From: Hyunsoonleella ulvae
GTDB taxonomy: Bacteria > Bacteroidota > Bacteroidia > Flavobacteriales > Flavobacteriaceae
DNA: 64,000 bases
Reading direction: 5' to 3'
Assembly (NCBI RefSeq): GCF_016827605.1
Contig: NZ_JAEPJQ010000004.1
Span: 290,509-354,508, forward strand
Part shown: positions 36,746 to 46,900 of the stretch, one piece after another
Numbering within the stretch: position 1 is the stretch's first letter
Layout of the letters: every line of letters starts with the position of its first letter
Notes under the pieces: generated by a model
Seen by the model: only the letters and a program-made list of their open reading frames with translations
Databases searched by the model: none
Told to the model about the DNA's origin: nothing
Program-made: the position numbers and the translations under genes

Positions 36746-36781
36746 AACGATTTGCAAACAAAATTATACACACTCCAAAAA

Positions 36782-37417
36782 TCAAATCATATTCATAAGC
36801 GAATTCATATTATCAAAGGTTTTAGTAGCTAAACCTTGTAGTTCATTTTTATAATCGTGTTCGGTATAGCCAAACACATCAAAACCTCCTGCTTTTGCAG
36901 CTTTTACTCCAGAAACACTATCCTCAATAACCAAACAGTCTTTTGGATAAAACCCCATGGTTTTAGCTGCCCATAAAAACACATCAGGTTCTGGCTTCCA
37001 TTTTTGGATGGTGTAACAGCTAAAAATATTACCTTCAAAATAAGGTAACAAACCTGTAACCTCTAAGTTTAGTCTTATTTTATTTTCTGGCCCGCTTGAT
37101 GCTACACAGAATGGAATTTTTAAATTTTCAACCAAATGCTTTACGCCTTTTATAGGCTTCATATCTTTACGAAACGCTTCAAAAGTTCTTTTACGATAGT
37201 CTGATTCAAAATTGCTGGATAGAGGTTTTCCAAGGTGTTTAGAAATTGAGTCCATACAAGACTTCAATGATTTTCCCTTAAAACTTATCAAGTATTCTTT
37301 AACATCCATATTTGCTCCCAAAGCATTAGCCATATCTATAAGCACGCTAATAGCTATAAATTCACTATCTACTAAAACCCCATCGCAATCAAAAATTATG
37401 CATTTGTACTTACTCAT
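36782..37417 (-). CDS. HAD-superfamily hydrolase (beta-phosphoglucomutase-like)
   Basis: HAD phosphatase of 211 aa, subfamily IA. The catalytic motif I is IIFDCDGVLVDSE (Asp9 nucleophile), the cap domain follows, motif II is the Ser in CVASSG, and motif III/IV is KPEPDVFLWAAK with VIEDSVSG. Resembles sugar-phosphate phosphatases of the YqaB/PGMB type; substrate unknown. Last gene of a three-gene unit with the SDR and M28 peptidase. Confidence 0.92.
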   Translation of the reverse strand: MSKYKCIIFDCDGVLVDSEFIAISVLIDMANALGANMDVKEYLISFKGKSLKSCMDSISKHLGKPLSSNFESDYRKRTFEAFRKDMKPIKGVKHLVENLKIPFCVASSGPENKIRLNLEVTGLLPYFEGNIFSCYTIQKWKPEPDVFLWAAKTMGFYPKDCLVIEDSVSGVKAAKAGGFDVFGYTEHDYKNELQGLATKTFDNMNSLMNMI

Positions 37418-37420
37418 TGA

Positions 37421-38104
37421 TTAAGGTGTAGAATTAGAAACCTGCAACAATTTACCATTGTAATAGGTATGACCACTGAGTGAAAAATCAAAAATATAAT
37501 TTGCCATTTCTAAAGCTGTAGTTGGTGCCTGATAGCCTGGAAACGCTTCTTCTAACATTTCGGTTTGTACAGCACCTAAAGCCAATACATTAAATGCAAT
37601 GCCTTGATCTTTATACTCTTCAGCCAATAACTCTGTTAAAGTAATAACTGCACCTTTACTTGAGCTATATGCTGCTAAGCCAGGAAACTTCATACTGCCT
37701 TGTACACCACCCATAGAACTAATAGTTACTACATGACTTCCTTTGCTCATAAACGGAACTGTAACTCGCGTAAGTTCTGAAACACCAAAAACATTGGTTT
37801 TATATACTTGTTCAAAATCAGACATTGAAGTTTCTAAAAATGGTTTATTCAAAAGTGCTCCTGCATTATTGATTAAAACATCTACCTGTTTCCATTCTTT
37901 TTTAATGAAATCTTCAACTTTTTTATAAGCCTTAGTATCACTTAAATCAAAAGAAAAACACTCTACATTTTTTAGCTTTAAACCTTGTACAGGTTTCTCA
38001 TTTCTAGAAAGTGCAAGTACGCTATGTCCTGCTTTTGCAAATACTTTAACCAATTCAAAACCAATACCCCTACTGGTGCCTGTAATTATAATATTTTTAC
38101 TCAT
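37421..38104 (-). CDS. SDR-family oxidoreductase
   Basis: Short-chain dehydrogenase, 227 aa. TGTSRGIG near the N-terminus, NNAG in VLINNAGALL, catalytic Ser in TISSMGG and YSSSK. It starts inside the last eight bases of the M28 peptidase gene and ends three bases before the HAD gene, so the three are translated together. Substrate not predictable. Confidence 0.92.
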   Translation of the reverse strand: MSKNIIITGTSRGIGFELVKVFAKAGHSVLALSRNEKPVQGLKLKNVECFSFDLSDTKAYKKVEDFIKKEWKQVDVLINNAGALLNKPFLETSMSDFEQVYKTNVFGVSELTRVTVPFMSKGSHVVTISSMGGVQGSMKFPGLAAYSSSKGAVITLTELLAEEYKDQGIAFNVLALGAVQTEMLEEAFPGYQAPTTALEMANYIFDFSLSGHTYYNGKLLQVSNSTP

Positions 38105-39128
38105 TTTTCAGTTGTATTTCTTTTGAAGTAGAATTTACCATACCACTTATTACTGGAATCATTTTATTGATAAAACTCGTCATGTGATCAAAGTCTAATT
38201 TATCCGCTTCGTCATCGACATGATGATAATACTTAAAGTTGGTAAAATCGAAAGTAGAAATTGCATGCGCTGGTATTTTAAACTGTTTATAAAACGGATA
38301 ATTATCTGACCGTTTAAACAATTGAAATTCCTTAGCTTTTGGAAAAAAACCAATAATTTCTGAACCTGCATAATCATTTATTTTTTTAGCGATATTAGAT
38401 TTTTCAAAACCAGTAATATATGCCATAACTTCTGTTTCAGCCCTTGGCACTCCTATCATTTCAAAATTAATCATAGTGTATAAACCTATGCCTTTATCTT
38501 TTAATCGTTTTGCCAAATGTTCAGATCCTTTTAACCCCATTTCCTCAGCGGCATATAGTGTGAATAACAAACTTCTTCTATTACGTTTTGTTTTAGCAAA
38601 ATGTTTTGCCCATTCCATAACGGCTACTGTACCTGAAGCATCATCATTTGCGCCATTTGCAATGCTATCACCTTCTACTTCTTTTGCCGTGCCTATATGA
38701 TCATAGTGCGCTCCAAGAATCACAAATTCATTTTTTAAATCTGGATCACTACCTTCTACATAACCTACTATATTGTAACCTACCATATTTTTTAAATTAA
38801 AACTATCTCGATAAATTTCAAAATAAGGTTTTACATTATTCTCCCTGAAAAAATTCTCGATATATACTGCAGCTTTTTCTATGCCTATGGTTCCTGTATT
38901 TCTTCCTTCTAATTCATCTGAAGCTAAAAATTCTAGACCAGACTGAACATCCTTAAGAATTATTTTATCTGATAGATTAGGAGACATAGTCTCGCTAGTA
39001 TTAGCTTCTTTTCTTGAAGTATTAAAGGGCGTACTATCTATAGAATTAGGATTCGTTTCAATTATCTTTTTTTGTCCGCCACAACTTAAAATTAGAATTA
39101 ACAGAAATAAACTAAATATTTTTTTCAT
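38097..39128 (-). CDS. M28-family metallopeptidase lipoprotein
   Basis: Zinc aminopeptidase-type enzyme of 343 aa. A lipobox ends at Cys16 (LILSCGGQ), so it is probably anchored at the envelope. The M28 core has GAHYDHIG, NGANDDASGTVAVMEWA, AAEEMGLKGS and a later YHHVDDEADK segment, giving all expected zinc ligands. It should cleave N-terminal residues from peptides. First gene of the M28-SDR-HAD unit; a terminator of the pdh operon lies just before it. Confidence 0.93.
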   Translation of the reverse strand: MKKIFSLFLLILILSCGGQKKIIETNPNSIDSTPFNTSRKEANTSETMSPNLSDKIILKDVQSGLEFLASDELEGRNTGTIGIEKAAVYIENFFRENNVKPYFEIYRDSFNLKNMVGYNIVGYVEGSDPDLKNEFVILGAHYDHIGTAKEVEGDSIANGANDDASGTVAVMEWAKHFAKTKRNRRSLLFTLYAAEEMGLKGSEHLAKRLKDKGIGLYTMINFEMIGVPRAETEVMAYITGFEKSNIAKKINDYAGSEIIGFFPKAKEFQLFKRSDNYPFYKQFKIPAHAISTFDFTNFKYYHHVDDEADKLDFDHMTSFINKMIPVISGMVNSTSKEIQLKNE

Positions 39129-39153
39129 GGTTACGTCTTTAAAAATTTAAAGA

Positions 39154-39189
39154 TAAAAAAAACCTGTCTCTATATATATAGAGACAGGT
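39154..39189 (-). terminator. Intrinsic terminator after pdhC
   Basis: A 28-bp perfect palindrome (39162-39189; arms start ACCTGTCTC and end GAGACAGGT) followed on the minus strand by seven T residues. It stands 57 bases after the pdhC stop and before the M28 peptidase gene. Confidence 0.88.
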
Positions 39190-39246
39190 CTTACTTAAAA
39201 TCATTATTTATGATATCCTGAAATAAATTCAGAACATTACTATCTT

Positions 39247-40878
39247 TTAAACCAACATCGTCACAGGATTTTCAATATAGCCTTTTAATGTTTGAAGAAA
39301 TTGTGCTCCTGTGGCACCATCAACCGTTCTATGGTCGCAAGCTAAAGTTAACTTCATTGTATTTCCTACTACAATTTCTCCTTCTTTTACAACAGGTTTT
39401 TGAACTATGGATCCAACAGATAATATTGCTGAATTTGGTTGATTAATGATAGATGTAAAATAATCAATCCCAAACATTCCTAAGTTAGATACTGTGAATG
39501 TACTTCCAGACATTTCATCTGGTGTTAATTTCTTATTTCTAGCTTTTCCAGCTAACTCTTTAACCTCAGCTCCAATTTGTGGTAAGCTTTGCTCGTTTGC
39601 AAAACGGACTACTGGTACTACCAATCCGTCTGGTACTGCAACGGCCACACCTATATGAACATGATTATTTAAACGCATTCTATCATCAAACCATTGCGAA
39701 TTAACTTGTGGATGCTGCTTAAGTGCCATGGCACAGGCTTTTACAACTATATCATTGAATGAAATTTTAGTATCTGGTATAGAATTGAATTGTTTACGGA
39801 AAGCGATCGCATTATCCATATCAAATTCTACTGCCAAATAATAATGTGGTGCTGAGAATTTAGACTTGGTTAATGATTTTGCAATCGCTTTACGCATTTG
39901 AGAATTTGGTACTTCATCAAAATCTTCTGTTCCTGATGGCACAAACTTACCTACCGCTGCTGCTCCAGCTGCTGGTTCGTAGTTTTCTATATCTCGCTTT
40001 ATGATACGTCCATTTTCTCCAGAACCCTGAACTTTGGTTAAGTTAATGCCTTTTTCTTCAGCTAATTTTTTAGCTAATGGCGAGACATATACTCTTCCAT
40101 TTTCTGTTACAGGAGTAGGCGTAGGTGCTTTAGACTTTGTTTCTGCTTTAGCTGGTGCAGGTTTTGATACCTCTGATTTTGCTTCAACTTTAGGAGCCTC
40201 TTCTTTAGATGAGGTTGGCGATGATGCTGAAAAATTAGCTGCAACACCAGAGACATCAGTTCCAGCTGGACCGATTATAGCCAAAAGCTCGTCTACTTTT
40301 GCAGACTCTCCCTCTTTTAATCCTATTTCTAATAAAGTACCTGATTGGAATGATTCAAATTCCATCGTGGCTTTATCTGTTTCTATTTCAGCTAAAATAT
40401 CACCTTCTTCTACAGTATCACCAACTTGTTTTAACCAAGTGGCCACTGTACCTTCTTCCATGGTATCACTCAAACGTGGCATGGTAACTACAATGACACC
40501 TTCTGGCAATTCTGTTTTAGTATCCCCAGAATCTTTAGGTGTTTCTGCTTCATTTGATGCGGCCGGTGCTTCTGTTTTTTCTTCTACAACTTCATTTGAG
40601 GCACTTCCTCCTCCGTTGAGTAATGCTGAAATATCCTCTCCTTCATCTCCAATTATAGCCAACAGCTCATCTACCTTTGTAGTTTCCCCTTCTTGTACAC
40701 CTATATGAAGTAGCGTTCCTTCATTAAAGGACTCAAATTCCATAGTAGCTTTATCTGTTTCAATCTCAGCTAAAATATCGCCTTCTTCAATCTTGTCCCC
40801 TACTTTCTTTAACCAAGTTGCGACAGTTCCTTCTTCCATGGTGTCGCTCAATCGAGGCATGTTTACAACTATTGCCAT
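39247..40878 (-). CDS. pdhC: Pyruvate dehydrogenase E2 (dihydrolipoyl acetyltransferase)
   Basis: E2 core of pyruvate dehydrogenase, 543 aa. Two lipoyl domains lie at about 1-80 and 130-208, each with the lipoyl lysine in ETDKATMEFES (Lys43 and Lys169). Alanine/proline-rich linkers, a peripheral subunit-binding domain (YVSPLAKKLAEEKGINL) and a catalytic acyltransferase domain ending in DHRTVDGATGAQFL follow. It transfers acetyl groups to CoA. The gene is three bases from pdhA. The second lipoyl domain is a close repeat of the first. E1 beta and E3 are not in this window. Confidence 0.96.
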   Translation of the reverse strand: MAIVVNMPRLSDTMEEGTVATWLKKVGDKIEEGDILAEIETDKATMEFESFNEGTLLHIGVQEGETTKVDELLAIIGDEGEDISALLNGGGSASNEVVEEKTEAPAASNEAETPKDSGDTKTELPEGVIVVTMPRLSDTMEEGTVATWLKQVGDTVEEGDILAEIETDKATMEFESFQSGTLLEIGLKEGESAKVDELLAIIGPAGTDVSGVAANFSASSPTSSKEEAPKVEAKSEVSKPAPAKAETKSKAPTPTPVTENGRVYVSPLAKKLAEEKGINLTKVQGSGENGRIIKRDIENYEPAAGAAAVGKFVPSGTEDFDEVPNSQMRKAIAKSLTKSKFSAPHYYLAVEFDMDNAIAFRKQFNSIPDTKISFNDIVVKACAMALKQHPQVNSQWFDDRMRLNNHVHIGVAVAVPDGLVVPVVRFANEQSLPQIGAEVKELAGKARNKKLTPDEMSGSTFTVSNLGMFGIDYFTSIINQPNSAILSVGSIVQKPVVKEGEIVVGNTMKLTLACDHRTVDGATGAQFLQTLKGYIENPVTMLV

Positions 40879-40881
40879 ATC

Positions 40882-41880
40882 TTATAATTTGTGTGGTATA
40901 AATGGATAATCTTCTTGCTCGTAAACCATATCATAAAGTTGTTGTACTTCTGGGAATGGAGATTCCTCTGCAAACTTTTCACATTCTGCAACGCGTTCTT
41001 TTACACGTTTGTCTATAACTTTAATATCGTCTTCAGATGCATATTTCTTTTCTAAAATAACATCCTTAACCTGAGTTATAGGATCTATTTTCTTATACTC
41101 TTCTACTTCAGCTTTTGTTCTATAGTGCTGTGCATCAGACATAGAATGCCCTCTATATCTGTAAGTTTTTAATTCTAAGAATGTTGGGCCTCCACCTTTT
41201 CTTGCTCGTTGTATGGCTTCATCAAAAGCTTCTGCAACTTTCACAGGATTCATGCCGTCTACAGGTCCACAAGGCATCTCGTAACCTAGACCCAATTTCC
41301 AAATATCATCATGATTTGCTGTACGTTCTACTGATGTCCCCATGGCGTATCCGTTATTTTCACAAACAAATACTACTGGTAAATTCCAAAGCATTGCTAG
41401 GTTAAATGTTTCATGTAAGGAACCTTGTCTTGCAGCACCATCTCCAAAACAACACAGGGTTACAGCATCGCTCCCATGATATTTGTCTCCAAATGCAATA
41501 CCTGCTCCTAATGGTATTTGACCACCAACAATACCATGTCCACCATAAAAACGATGTTCTTTAGAGAAAATGTGCATTGATCCTCCCATACCTTTTGATG
41601 TACCGGTTACCTTTCCGTATAACTCTGCCATAACACGTTTTGGATCCTCTCCCATACCTATGGGTTGTACATGGTTACGATAAGCCGTAATCATTTTATC
41701 CTTTGTAAGATCCATAGCATGTAAAGCACCTGCTAAAACTGCTTCTTGACCATTGTACAAGTGAAGAAATCCTCTTACTTTTTGTTGAATATATACTGCA
41801 GCAAGTTTATCTTCAAACTTTCTCCAAAATAACATGTCTTCATACCATTTCAGGTATACCTCTTTCGTTATTTTTTGCAT
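40882..41880 (-). CDS. pdhA: Pyruvate dehydrogenase E1 subunit alpha
   Basis: Thiamine-diphosphate E1 alpha subunit of 332 aa. The TPP/Mg motif GDGAARQGSLHE ... CENN, the GGSMHIF segment and the phosphorylation-loop YRYRGHSMSD are typical. It acts with E1 beta, which must be encoded elsewhere; the next gene here is pdhC. A match to the -7 box lies 34 bases before the start. Confidence 0.96.
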   Translation of the reverse strand: MQKITKEVYLKWYEDMLFWRKFEDKLAAVYIQQKVRGFLHLYNGQEAVLAGALHAMDLTKDKMITAYRNHVQPIGMGEDPKRVMAELYGKVTGTSKGMGGSMHIFSKEHRFYGGHGIVGGQIPLGAGIAFGDKYHGSDAVTLCCFGDGAARQGSLHETFNLAMLWNLPVVFVCENNGYAMGTSVERTANHDDIWKLGLGYEMPCGPVDGMNPVKVAEAFDEAIQRARKGGGPTFLELKTYRYRGHSMSDAQHYRTKAEVEEYKKIDPITQVKDVILEKKYASEDDIKVIDKRVKERVAECEKFAEESPFPEVQQLYDMVYEQEDYPFIPHKL

Positions 41881-41913
41881 CTACTTTAATTAAGGTTTTA
41901 CTTATGCGAAATA

Positions 41914-41921
41914 CAAAAGTA
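41914..41921 (-). promoter_or_regulatory. Putative -7 box for pdhA-pdhC
   Basis: Minus-strand TACTTTTG (exact TAnnTTTG) 34 bases before the pdhA ATG. No ideal -33 element. Confidence 0.42.
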
Positions 41922-42030
41922 ATACATTGAATGGTTTTGGGAAAACCCTTTAGGATTGAAAGCATAAAAAATGCGAAAAATTTATATTTCATACTGTTTT
42001 TTCGTCAATTATGCCATGATACATTATTAG

Positions 42031-42054
42031 ACCTAAAATTTTTAAAATTTAGGT
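42031..42054 (-). other. Hairpin downstream of cdd
   Basis: ACCTAAA (42031-42037) pairs with TTTAGGT (42048-42054) across an A/T-rich centre, three bases past the cdd stop. No T-run follows on the minus strand, so it is at best a weak terminator. Confidence 0.4.
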
Positions 42055-42057
42055 GGA

Positions 42058-42540
42058 TTATAATTGAGATTTATCAAAAATAAATGGTAATAAATTCTCT
42101 AAAGCATTAGACTTTATGATCTTTCCTGATGTACCCATAAAGAATATTTCTATGGGCGATTTTTGTTGCACTTCATATTCAGCAATAGCTTGCCTACATG
42201 CTCCGCAAGGAGGTATCGGTTGTAACGTTTCTTCTTTTAAACTTCCTGCAACAATTACCATTTTTAGCATCTTAGTTTTTGGATATTTTGCCCCCGCATA
42301 ATACAATGCTGTTCTTTCCGCACAAAGTCCTGATGGATATGATGCGTTTTCTTGATTACACCCTGTAACGATCTCTCCATTTTCTAACAGAATTGCTGCA
42401 CCTACAGCAAAATTTGAATATGGCGCATAGGCTTTTACCCTAGCTTCTTTAGCGTTTTCTATTAATTGAATAACATCCCTTGGTAATTCTGATACGTTTT
42501 CAAAAACTTGAAAAACCACTTCTAACTTTATCTCTTTCAT
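42058..42540 (-). CDS. cdd: Cytidine deaminase
   Basis: Zinc cytidine deaminase of 160 aa from the ATG at 42540 (a GTG three codons upstream is possible). Zinc motif GLCAERTAL with catalytic Glu and PPCGACRQ, the three-cysteine type of homotetrameric enzymes. Deaminates cytidine and deoxycytidine in pyrimidine salvage. It follows porV on the same strand across a terminator. Confidence 0.96.
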   Translation of the reverse strand: MKEIKLEVVFQVFENVSELPRDVIQLIENAKEARVKAYAPYSNFAVGAAILLENGEIVTGCNQENASYPSGLCAERTALYYAGAKYPKTKMLKMVIVAGSLKEETLQPIPPCGACRQAIAEYEVQQKSPIEIFFMGTSGKIIKSNALENLLPFIFDKSQL

Positions 42541-42590
42541 GGGCAGCACTTAATAGTATGTCTGCTAAAGTTACAAACTATTTTAAACTA

Positions 42591-42623
42591 AAAAACTACT
42601 GCCTTTACAAACAGTAGTCTTTT
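42591..42623 (-). terminator. Intrinsic terminator after porV
   Basis: ACTACTG (42595-42601) pairs with CAGTAGT (42612-42618), with five or more A residues on the left and T residues on the right, so it can work on the minus strand after porV and also on the plus strand. Confidence 0.75.
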
Positions 42624-42647
42624 TATATATTAATAAAATATTATGTC

Positions 42648-43871
42648 TTAGTATTCAAAATACTCTCCATCCCCTATGTTAAATGTTAAAGAAAACCTAA
42701 GTGTATTTTCTAATGGACTTTGCACTCTTGAGGCTGAGAACAAATAGGATAAGTCTATATTTATGACATTGTATTTAAAACCTGCTCCGATAGCTAAAAA
42801 TTTACGAGCTCCTTTATCTTCTGCTTCATTAAAATAACCTGCTCTAAAAGCAAATGAATCTTGATATAAATATTCTGCACCTAAAGACCATGTAAACTCT
42901 CTTAACTCTTCACTAAAACCACCAGGAGCGTCTCCAAAAGATTGAAATATTCCTGACAAAAAGCTTACGTCTTGAGATTGCCCTCCTATAATTACATCCT
43001 GCTCAAAGTCTGTATCTTCATCTGCCTCATAGGTGCCATTTCCATTAACATCTGTAAATCTATTTCCTCTAAGCGGTGGGGTAGGCACTAACAACTTCGC
43101 AACTTCCGCAGTAACTGCTACTTTATTATAATCATCAAAAATAAAATCAAATCCTCCTCCCAATCTCAATGTGGTGGGCTGAAAATTCTCCGTTCCTCCA
43201 TCATCATACTTAAATTTAGGCCCTATATTTTGGATGGCAAACCCTGCTCTCCAACGTCCATTAAAATCACTATATGCTTCTTCCTCACTCTGATAAAACC
43301 CGGAAATATCAACACCAAATGTGTTTGCAGATGACGCATCATTGTTCCCTACATTTAATCTTAAATCTGAACGTAAATAACGCATAGCTACAGACATTGC
43401 AAATTGATCTGAAAGTCTTAGCGCATAAGAAGCATCAATAGTTAACTCGTTTGGTCTTTGAATCAATGCCTCAGAAAACTCGTCTTCTACAAATTCAATA
43501 TCTCCTAAAGAGAAATATTTTAAGCTTGCTGCAAAAGCACTACGCTCGTCTAATCTATTAAAGTAAGTTACATTCCCTAAAAATATATCATTTACTAATC
43601 TGCTCAAATAGGGAGTATAGCTCACTGCAACTCCTGATTTAGTTTCAGAAAACGCATACTTAGACGAATTCCATTGTTGCGAATAGGCATCTACAGATGT
43701 TGCTACTCCCATGTCTCCCATTGAGGCAGCTCTTGCATCTGCGGCAATCAAAACAAACGGTACACCAGTGGTTATTACTCGAGTATCATCTGGGTCTGGA
43801 ATTTCTACTGTTTGCGCTGTTAAATTGCTTACTAAAACTAAAAGCGTTAGTACAAATATAGTATTCTTCAT
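42648..43871 (-). CDS. porV: T9SS outer-membrane protein PorV
   Basis: PorV (LptO) of 407 aa, a beta-barrel of the FadL-like family that shuttles T9SS cargo from the translocon to the PorU attachment complex. The signal peptide ends near LTAQ; the diagnostic ITTGVPFVLIAADARAASMG follows, and alternating strands form the barrel. The C-terminus ends in Tyr (GDGEYFEY), not the usual aromatic Phe. It lies directly downstream of porU, the arrangement seen in flavobacteria, and has a good promoter of its own. Confidence 0.95.
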   Translation of the reverse strand: MKNTIFVLTLLVLVSNLTAQTVEIPDPDDTRVITTGVPFVLIAADARAASMGDMGVATSVDAYSQQWNSSKYAFSETKSGVAVSYTPYLSRLVNDIFLGNVTYFNRLDERSAFAASLKYFSLGDIEFVEDEFSEALIQRPNELTIDASYALRLSDQFAMSVAMRYLRSDLRLNVGNNDASSANTFGVDISGFYQSEEEAYSDFNGRWRAGFAIQNIGPKFKYDDGGTENFQPTTLRLGGGFDFIFDDYNKVAVTAEVAKLLVPTPPLRGNRFTDVNGNGTYEADEDTDFEQDVIIGGQSQDVSFLSGIFQSFGDAPGGFSEELREFTWSLGAEYLYQDSFAFRAGYFNEAEDKGARKFLAIGAGFKYNVINIDLSYLFSASRVQSPLENTLRFSLTFNIGDGEYFEY

Positions 43872-43889
43872 AGTTGTATTTTATAGTTG

Positions 43890-43919
43890 CAAATATAATT
43901 TTTTATTAGAGTATCACAA
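43890..43919 (-). promoter_or_regulatory. Promoter of porV
   Basis: On the minus strand TTG (43919-43917), a 19-base spacer and TATATTTG (43897-43890) match the Bacteroidota consensus fully. The -33 lies inside the last codons of porU, so porV can be made independently of porU. Confidence 0.7.
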
Positions 43920-46900
43920 GTTTCTCTATTTTCTCTACTGTCTTGTTTAGTAGGTTAGACTTTACTGTTAGCTTGTATATGTAAACGCCCTTCCCTATTT
44001 TTTCTCCAAAATCATCCCTTCCATCCCACACGATATCTTTAGACAGAGAACTGGTTGCCTTTATACCACCAGAGGTTTGCCCATTTAACGTTCTCACTAG
44101 TTTACCGGAAACTGTGAATATCTGTATAGAAACGTCTAAAGGTTGTGAACTATTGTGATTGAACCAAAATTCTGTATAATTGACAAACGGATTTGGATAA
44201 TTTAATACATTATTGATTACAAGTTCTTGGTCTTCATCAAATACAATAAATTGAAGTTCGGAAGTTGATGAATTATTATATACATCCCAAGCTTTAAGTG
44301 TTAACGTGTGCAATCCAGGTTCTAGATCCCTAAAGGGGAAACTCACCGTACCTCTTTGATAGTTATCAACCTCGGTTTCATAATAATCGTTTAAAACAAA
44401 AGGATTGGTTTCATCTCCATCAATTATTGCTACTATATCATGACCAATGCCACTGGCTGTATTTATACCATTTGCATCTTCCAGTTTTGCTAACAATGTT
44501 GGAGACTCATTGGTTATCCCTCCTGAAACAAAATTTTCGTCGTTCATGAATAGGTTAATAACTGGCCCTGTATTGTCTTCTTCTGCATTTTCATTTACGC
44601 CACCTATTCTAATATTGGAGACATCTGCTCCAGTTTGGTTTTCTGATAGTAGAGTATTCTTAGCATAAAAACTAACCCTACCCAAACCTACGGGCACACC
44701 AATATCTTTTGGTACTACAAAATCAAATTCAAACTGCCCGTTATTTACAGTTGCCTGCCCTCTAAAAACAATAGCTCCTAGTGTTTTAAAATCCAGCTGT
44801 ATTAAAGTACCTGCATTTGTTGTATTATCATTTGCCAATGTTTGCCTGTCTATAAATTTATCATAAATTGTTGTAGATACCACCCCATTATAATTACTTA
44901 AAAGATTACCATTTACATCTGTAACCTCTCCTGCTAATTTCACTCTACTTAGTGCCTTAAGGGTATCTGTAGATTGCGCAATTGGTGTATCGTTTATTTC
45001 AGTTAAGCGTATATTTGGTTTAGGAAATGCTAGTTTCATTGCCGGGTCTCCAATGTAAAACACTAGTCTCCTTTGAGTCGCAAATCCAACATTAGGATCA
45101 TTTTTAGCCAATCTTAAGGCCTCTGCCATAGTTGGGTATTCATCATCATCAAAGCTATCATTATCACTAAAAGAGAACAAATACTGCCCTAAAGTATTAT
45201 TGAATGTTATACCAAAATTCACAAATACTTGCCTTGTTGTTGTAATTAAACTTATGGCTCCCGCTTGCTTATTCCAATACGTAAATTCTCCTGCTGTTTG
45301 CCTAAAAGGATTATCAAACTTGGTAAACTCACAGGTTACTGTTACAAAACAGTTTAATTTGCAGAAGTTCTTTAAGTTATCAATTGAGGGCACATCTAAA
45401 ATACGCTCTTGCGACAACCCATCTTCCCCTCCATGTCCAAAATAGTTTACCACTAAAGCTCCATTATCTATAGCATTTGAAATTTCTTCGTTAACTTCTG
45501 GGTAGCTCTCTCCTCCCGCTGAAGATTCTTGCTGAAAAGCATCAGCATGTATCTTTATAACATTTACAAATGGTTTTTCATCGGTAACCTCATCCCCTAT
45601 GTTATCTGTAGTTTGTTGAATTACTCCTTCCCAATTTTCATCTACATCATCAGAAATTACCACATAATTATTACGCCATCTCCCTAAAGATTCTTTTGCA
45701 TAATAGGAATCTATTTTGTCCACCAATTCCCTTGCTCTTTGCGGTGTGTCGGCTAAAACACGACCTACTGCTATATCCAAACGATCACTATTACTCATTG
45801 CCCCTTCGTTATCATCCATCATCCCATAAAAATCATCTGAAACAAAAGAGTTTGTTAAGTTTAAACTATTATAAGAATGCCACGAAGGCACAATATTTGT
45901 ATTATTAGGAATTCTATCTTTGTAATCATAAGAGCCGTCTCCAAACAAGCAGAGATATTTAATTCTTCTTTCAGGAGTACTTGCATTATCATAAATATAT
46001 TTTACCAAATTCCGTATGGCAGCAATATCTGGATTACTAGTACTAAATTCAGTATAAATCTCATCTAAACCCATAACTTTTACATTTAGACTGTATTGAT
46101 TTCGGTTAATTTGCGCCAAACGCTCAGCCTGATTTAGCATATTATTTGGAGCAACTATAAGATAATCGATATCTTGAAACCCTCCATCTGGTCCATTAAA
46201 AACAGTGCCCTTTATATTTTGATTTCTTAACGTTTTATTAGCATCAAATTTAGGCTCATAATAATCTGATGGAGACAATGCCATGTATAACCTCTCCTCA
46301 CCCATAGTTGATGTGAAGCTAAAGCTATTTTCTCCTTCTGAGTTTTCCACATTAGACACATTAAAAATGTCTGTTACATCCCATACTTCAGATAACCTTG
46401 AGGCTTCTGATATAGTATACTCTGCAACTCCAGAACTAGTAGCCACATTATTATTTTTGAAGCGAAACTGATTATTTTCAAACTTTAGCAATCTTGTTGC
46501 TTCCACTGATATATAATCCAAATACCCTAGAGCACTCGGATTACCTTGATTGTCATAATTCAATTTTACGTTAATTTCCTCTGAAGCCACATTAAGGTCT
46601 CCTGTGTAAGCATTTTGAGAACCAATTATTATATCACTTGAAGATCCAAAAATTAAATTTTGTATCACAGTACCGTTTACGCTTACCTCCATTGAAGTAT
46701 TACTTGAAGAGACCGCTGCTGCATAAACCCTTAAGCTAATAGGGTTTGCTGTTACTAAATCTGGAAAATTAAACGTAAACTCTTGTTCATTTTCAATATT
46801 GAATCGCTCACCAAACCAACGCCTACCCACAGTGCCCACATTATGAATATCTCGCTCATGAAACTGATATTGCTGATAGGTGCTAATACTTAAATCAACA

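Noticed and set aside
39162..39189. 28-bp palindrome as a regulatory operator
   Set aside because: It is followed by seven T residues on the minus strand at the end of the pdh operon, which makes an intrinsic terminator the better explanation.
40034..40708. 224-codon open frame on the plus strand inside pdhC
   Set aside because: It is the reverse complement of the lipoyl/linker region of E2, Ser/Val-rich by reflection, with no start context or homology that I recognise.
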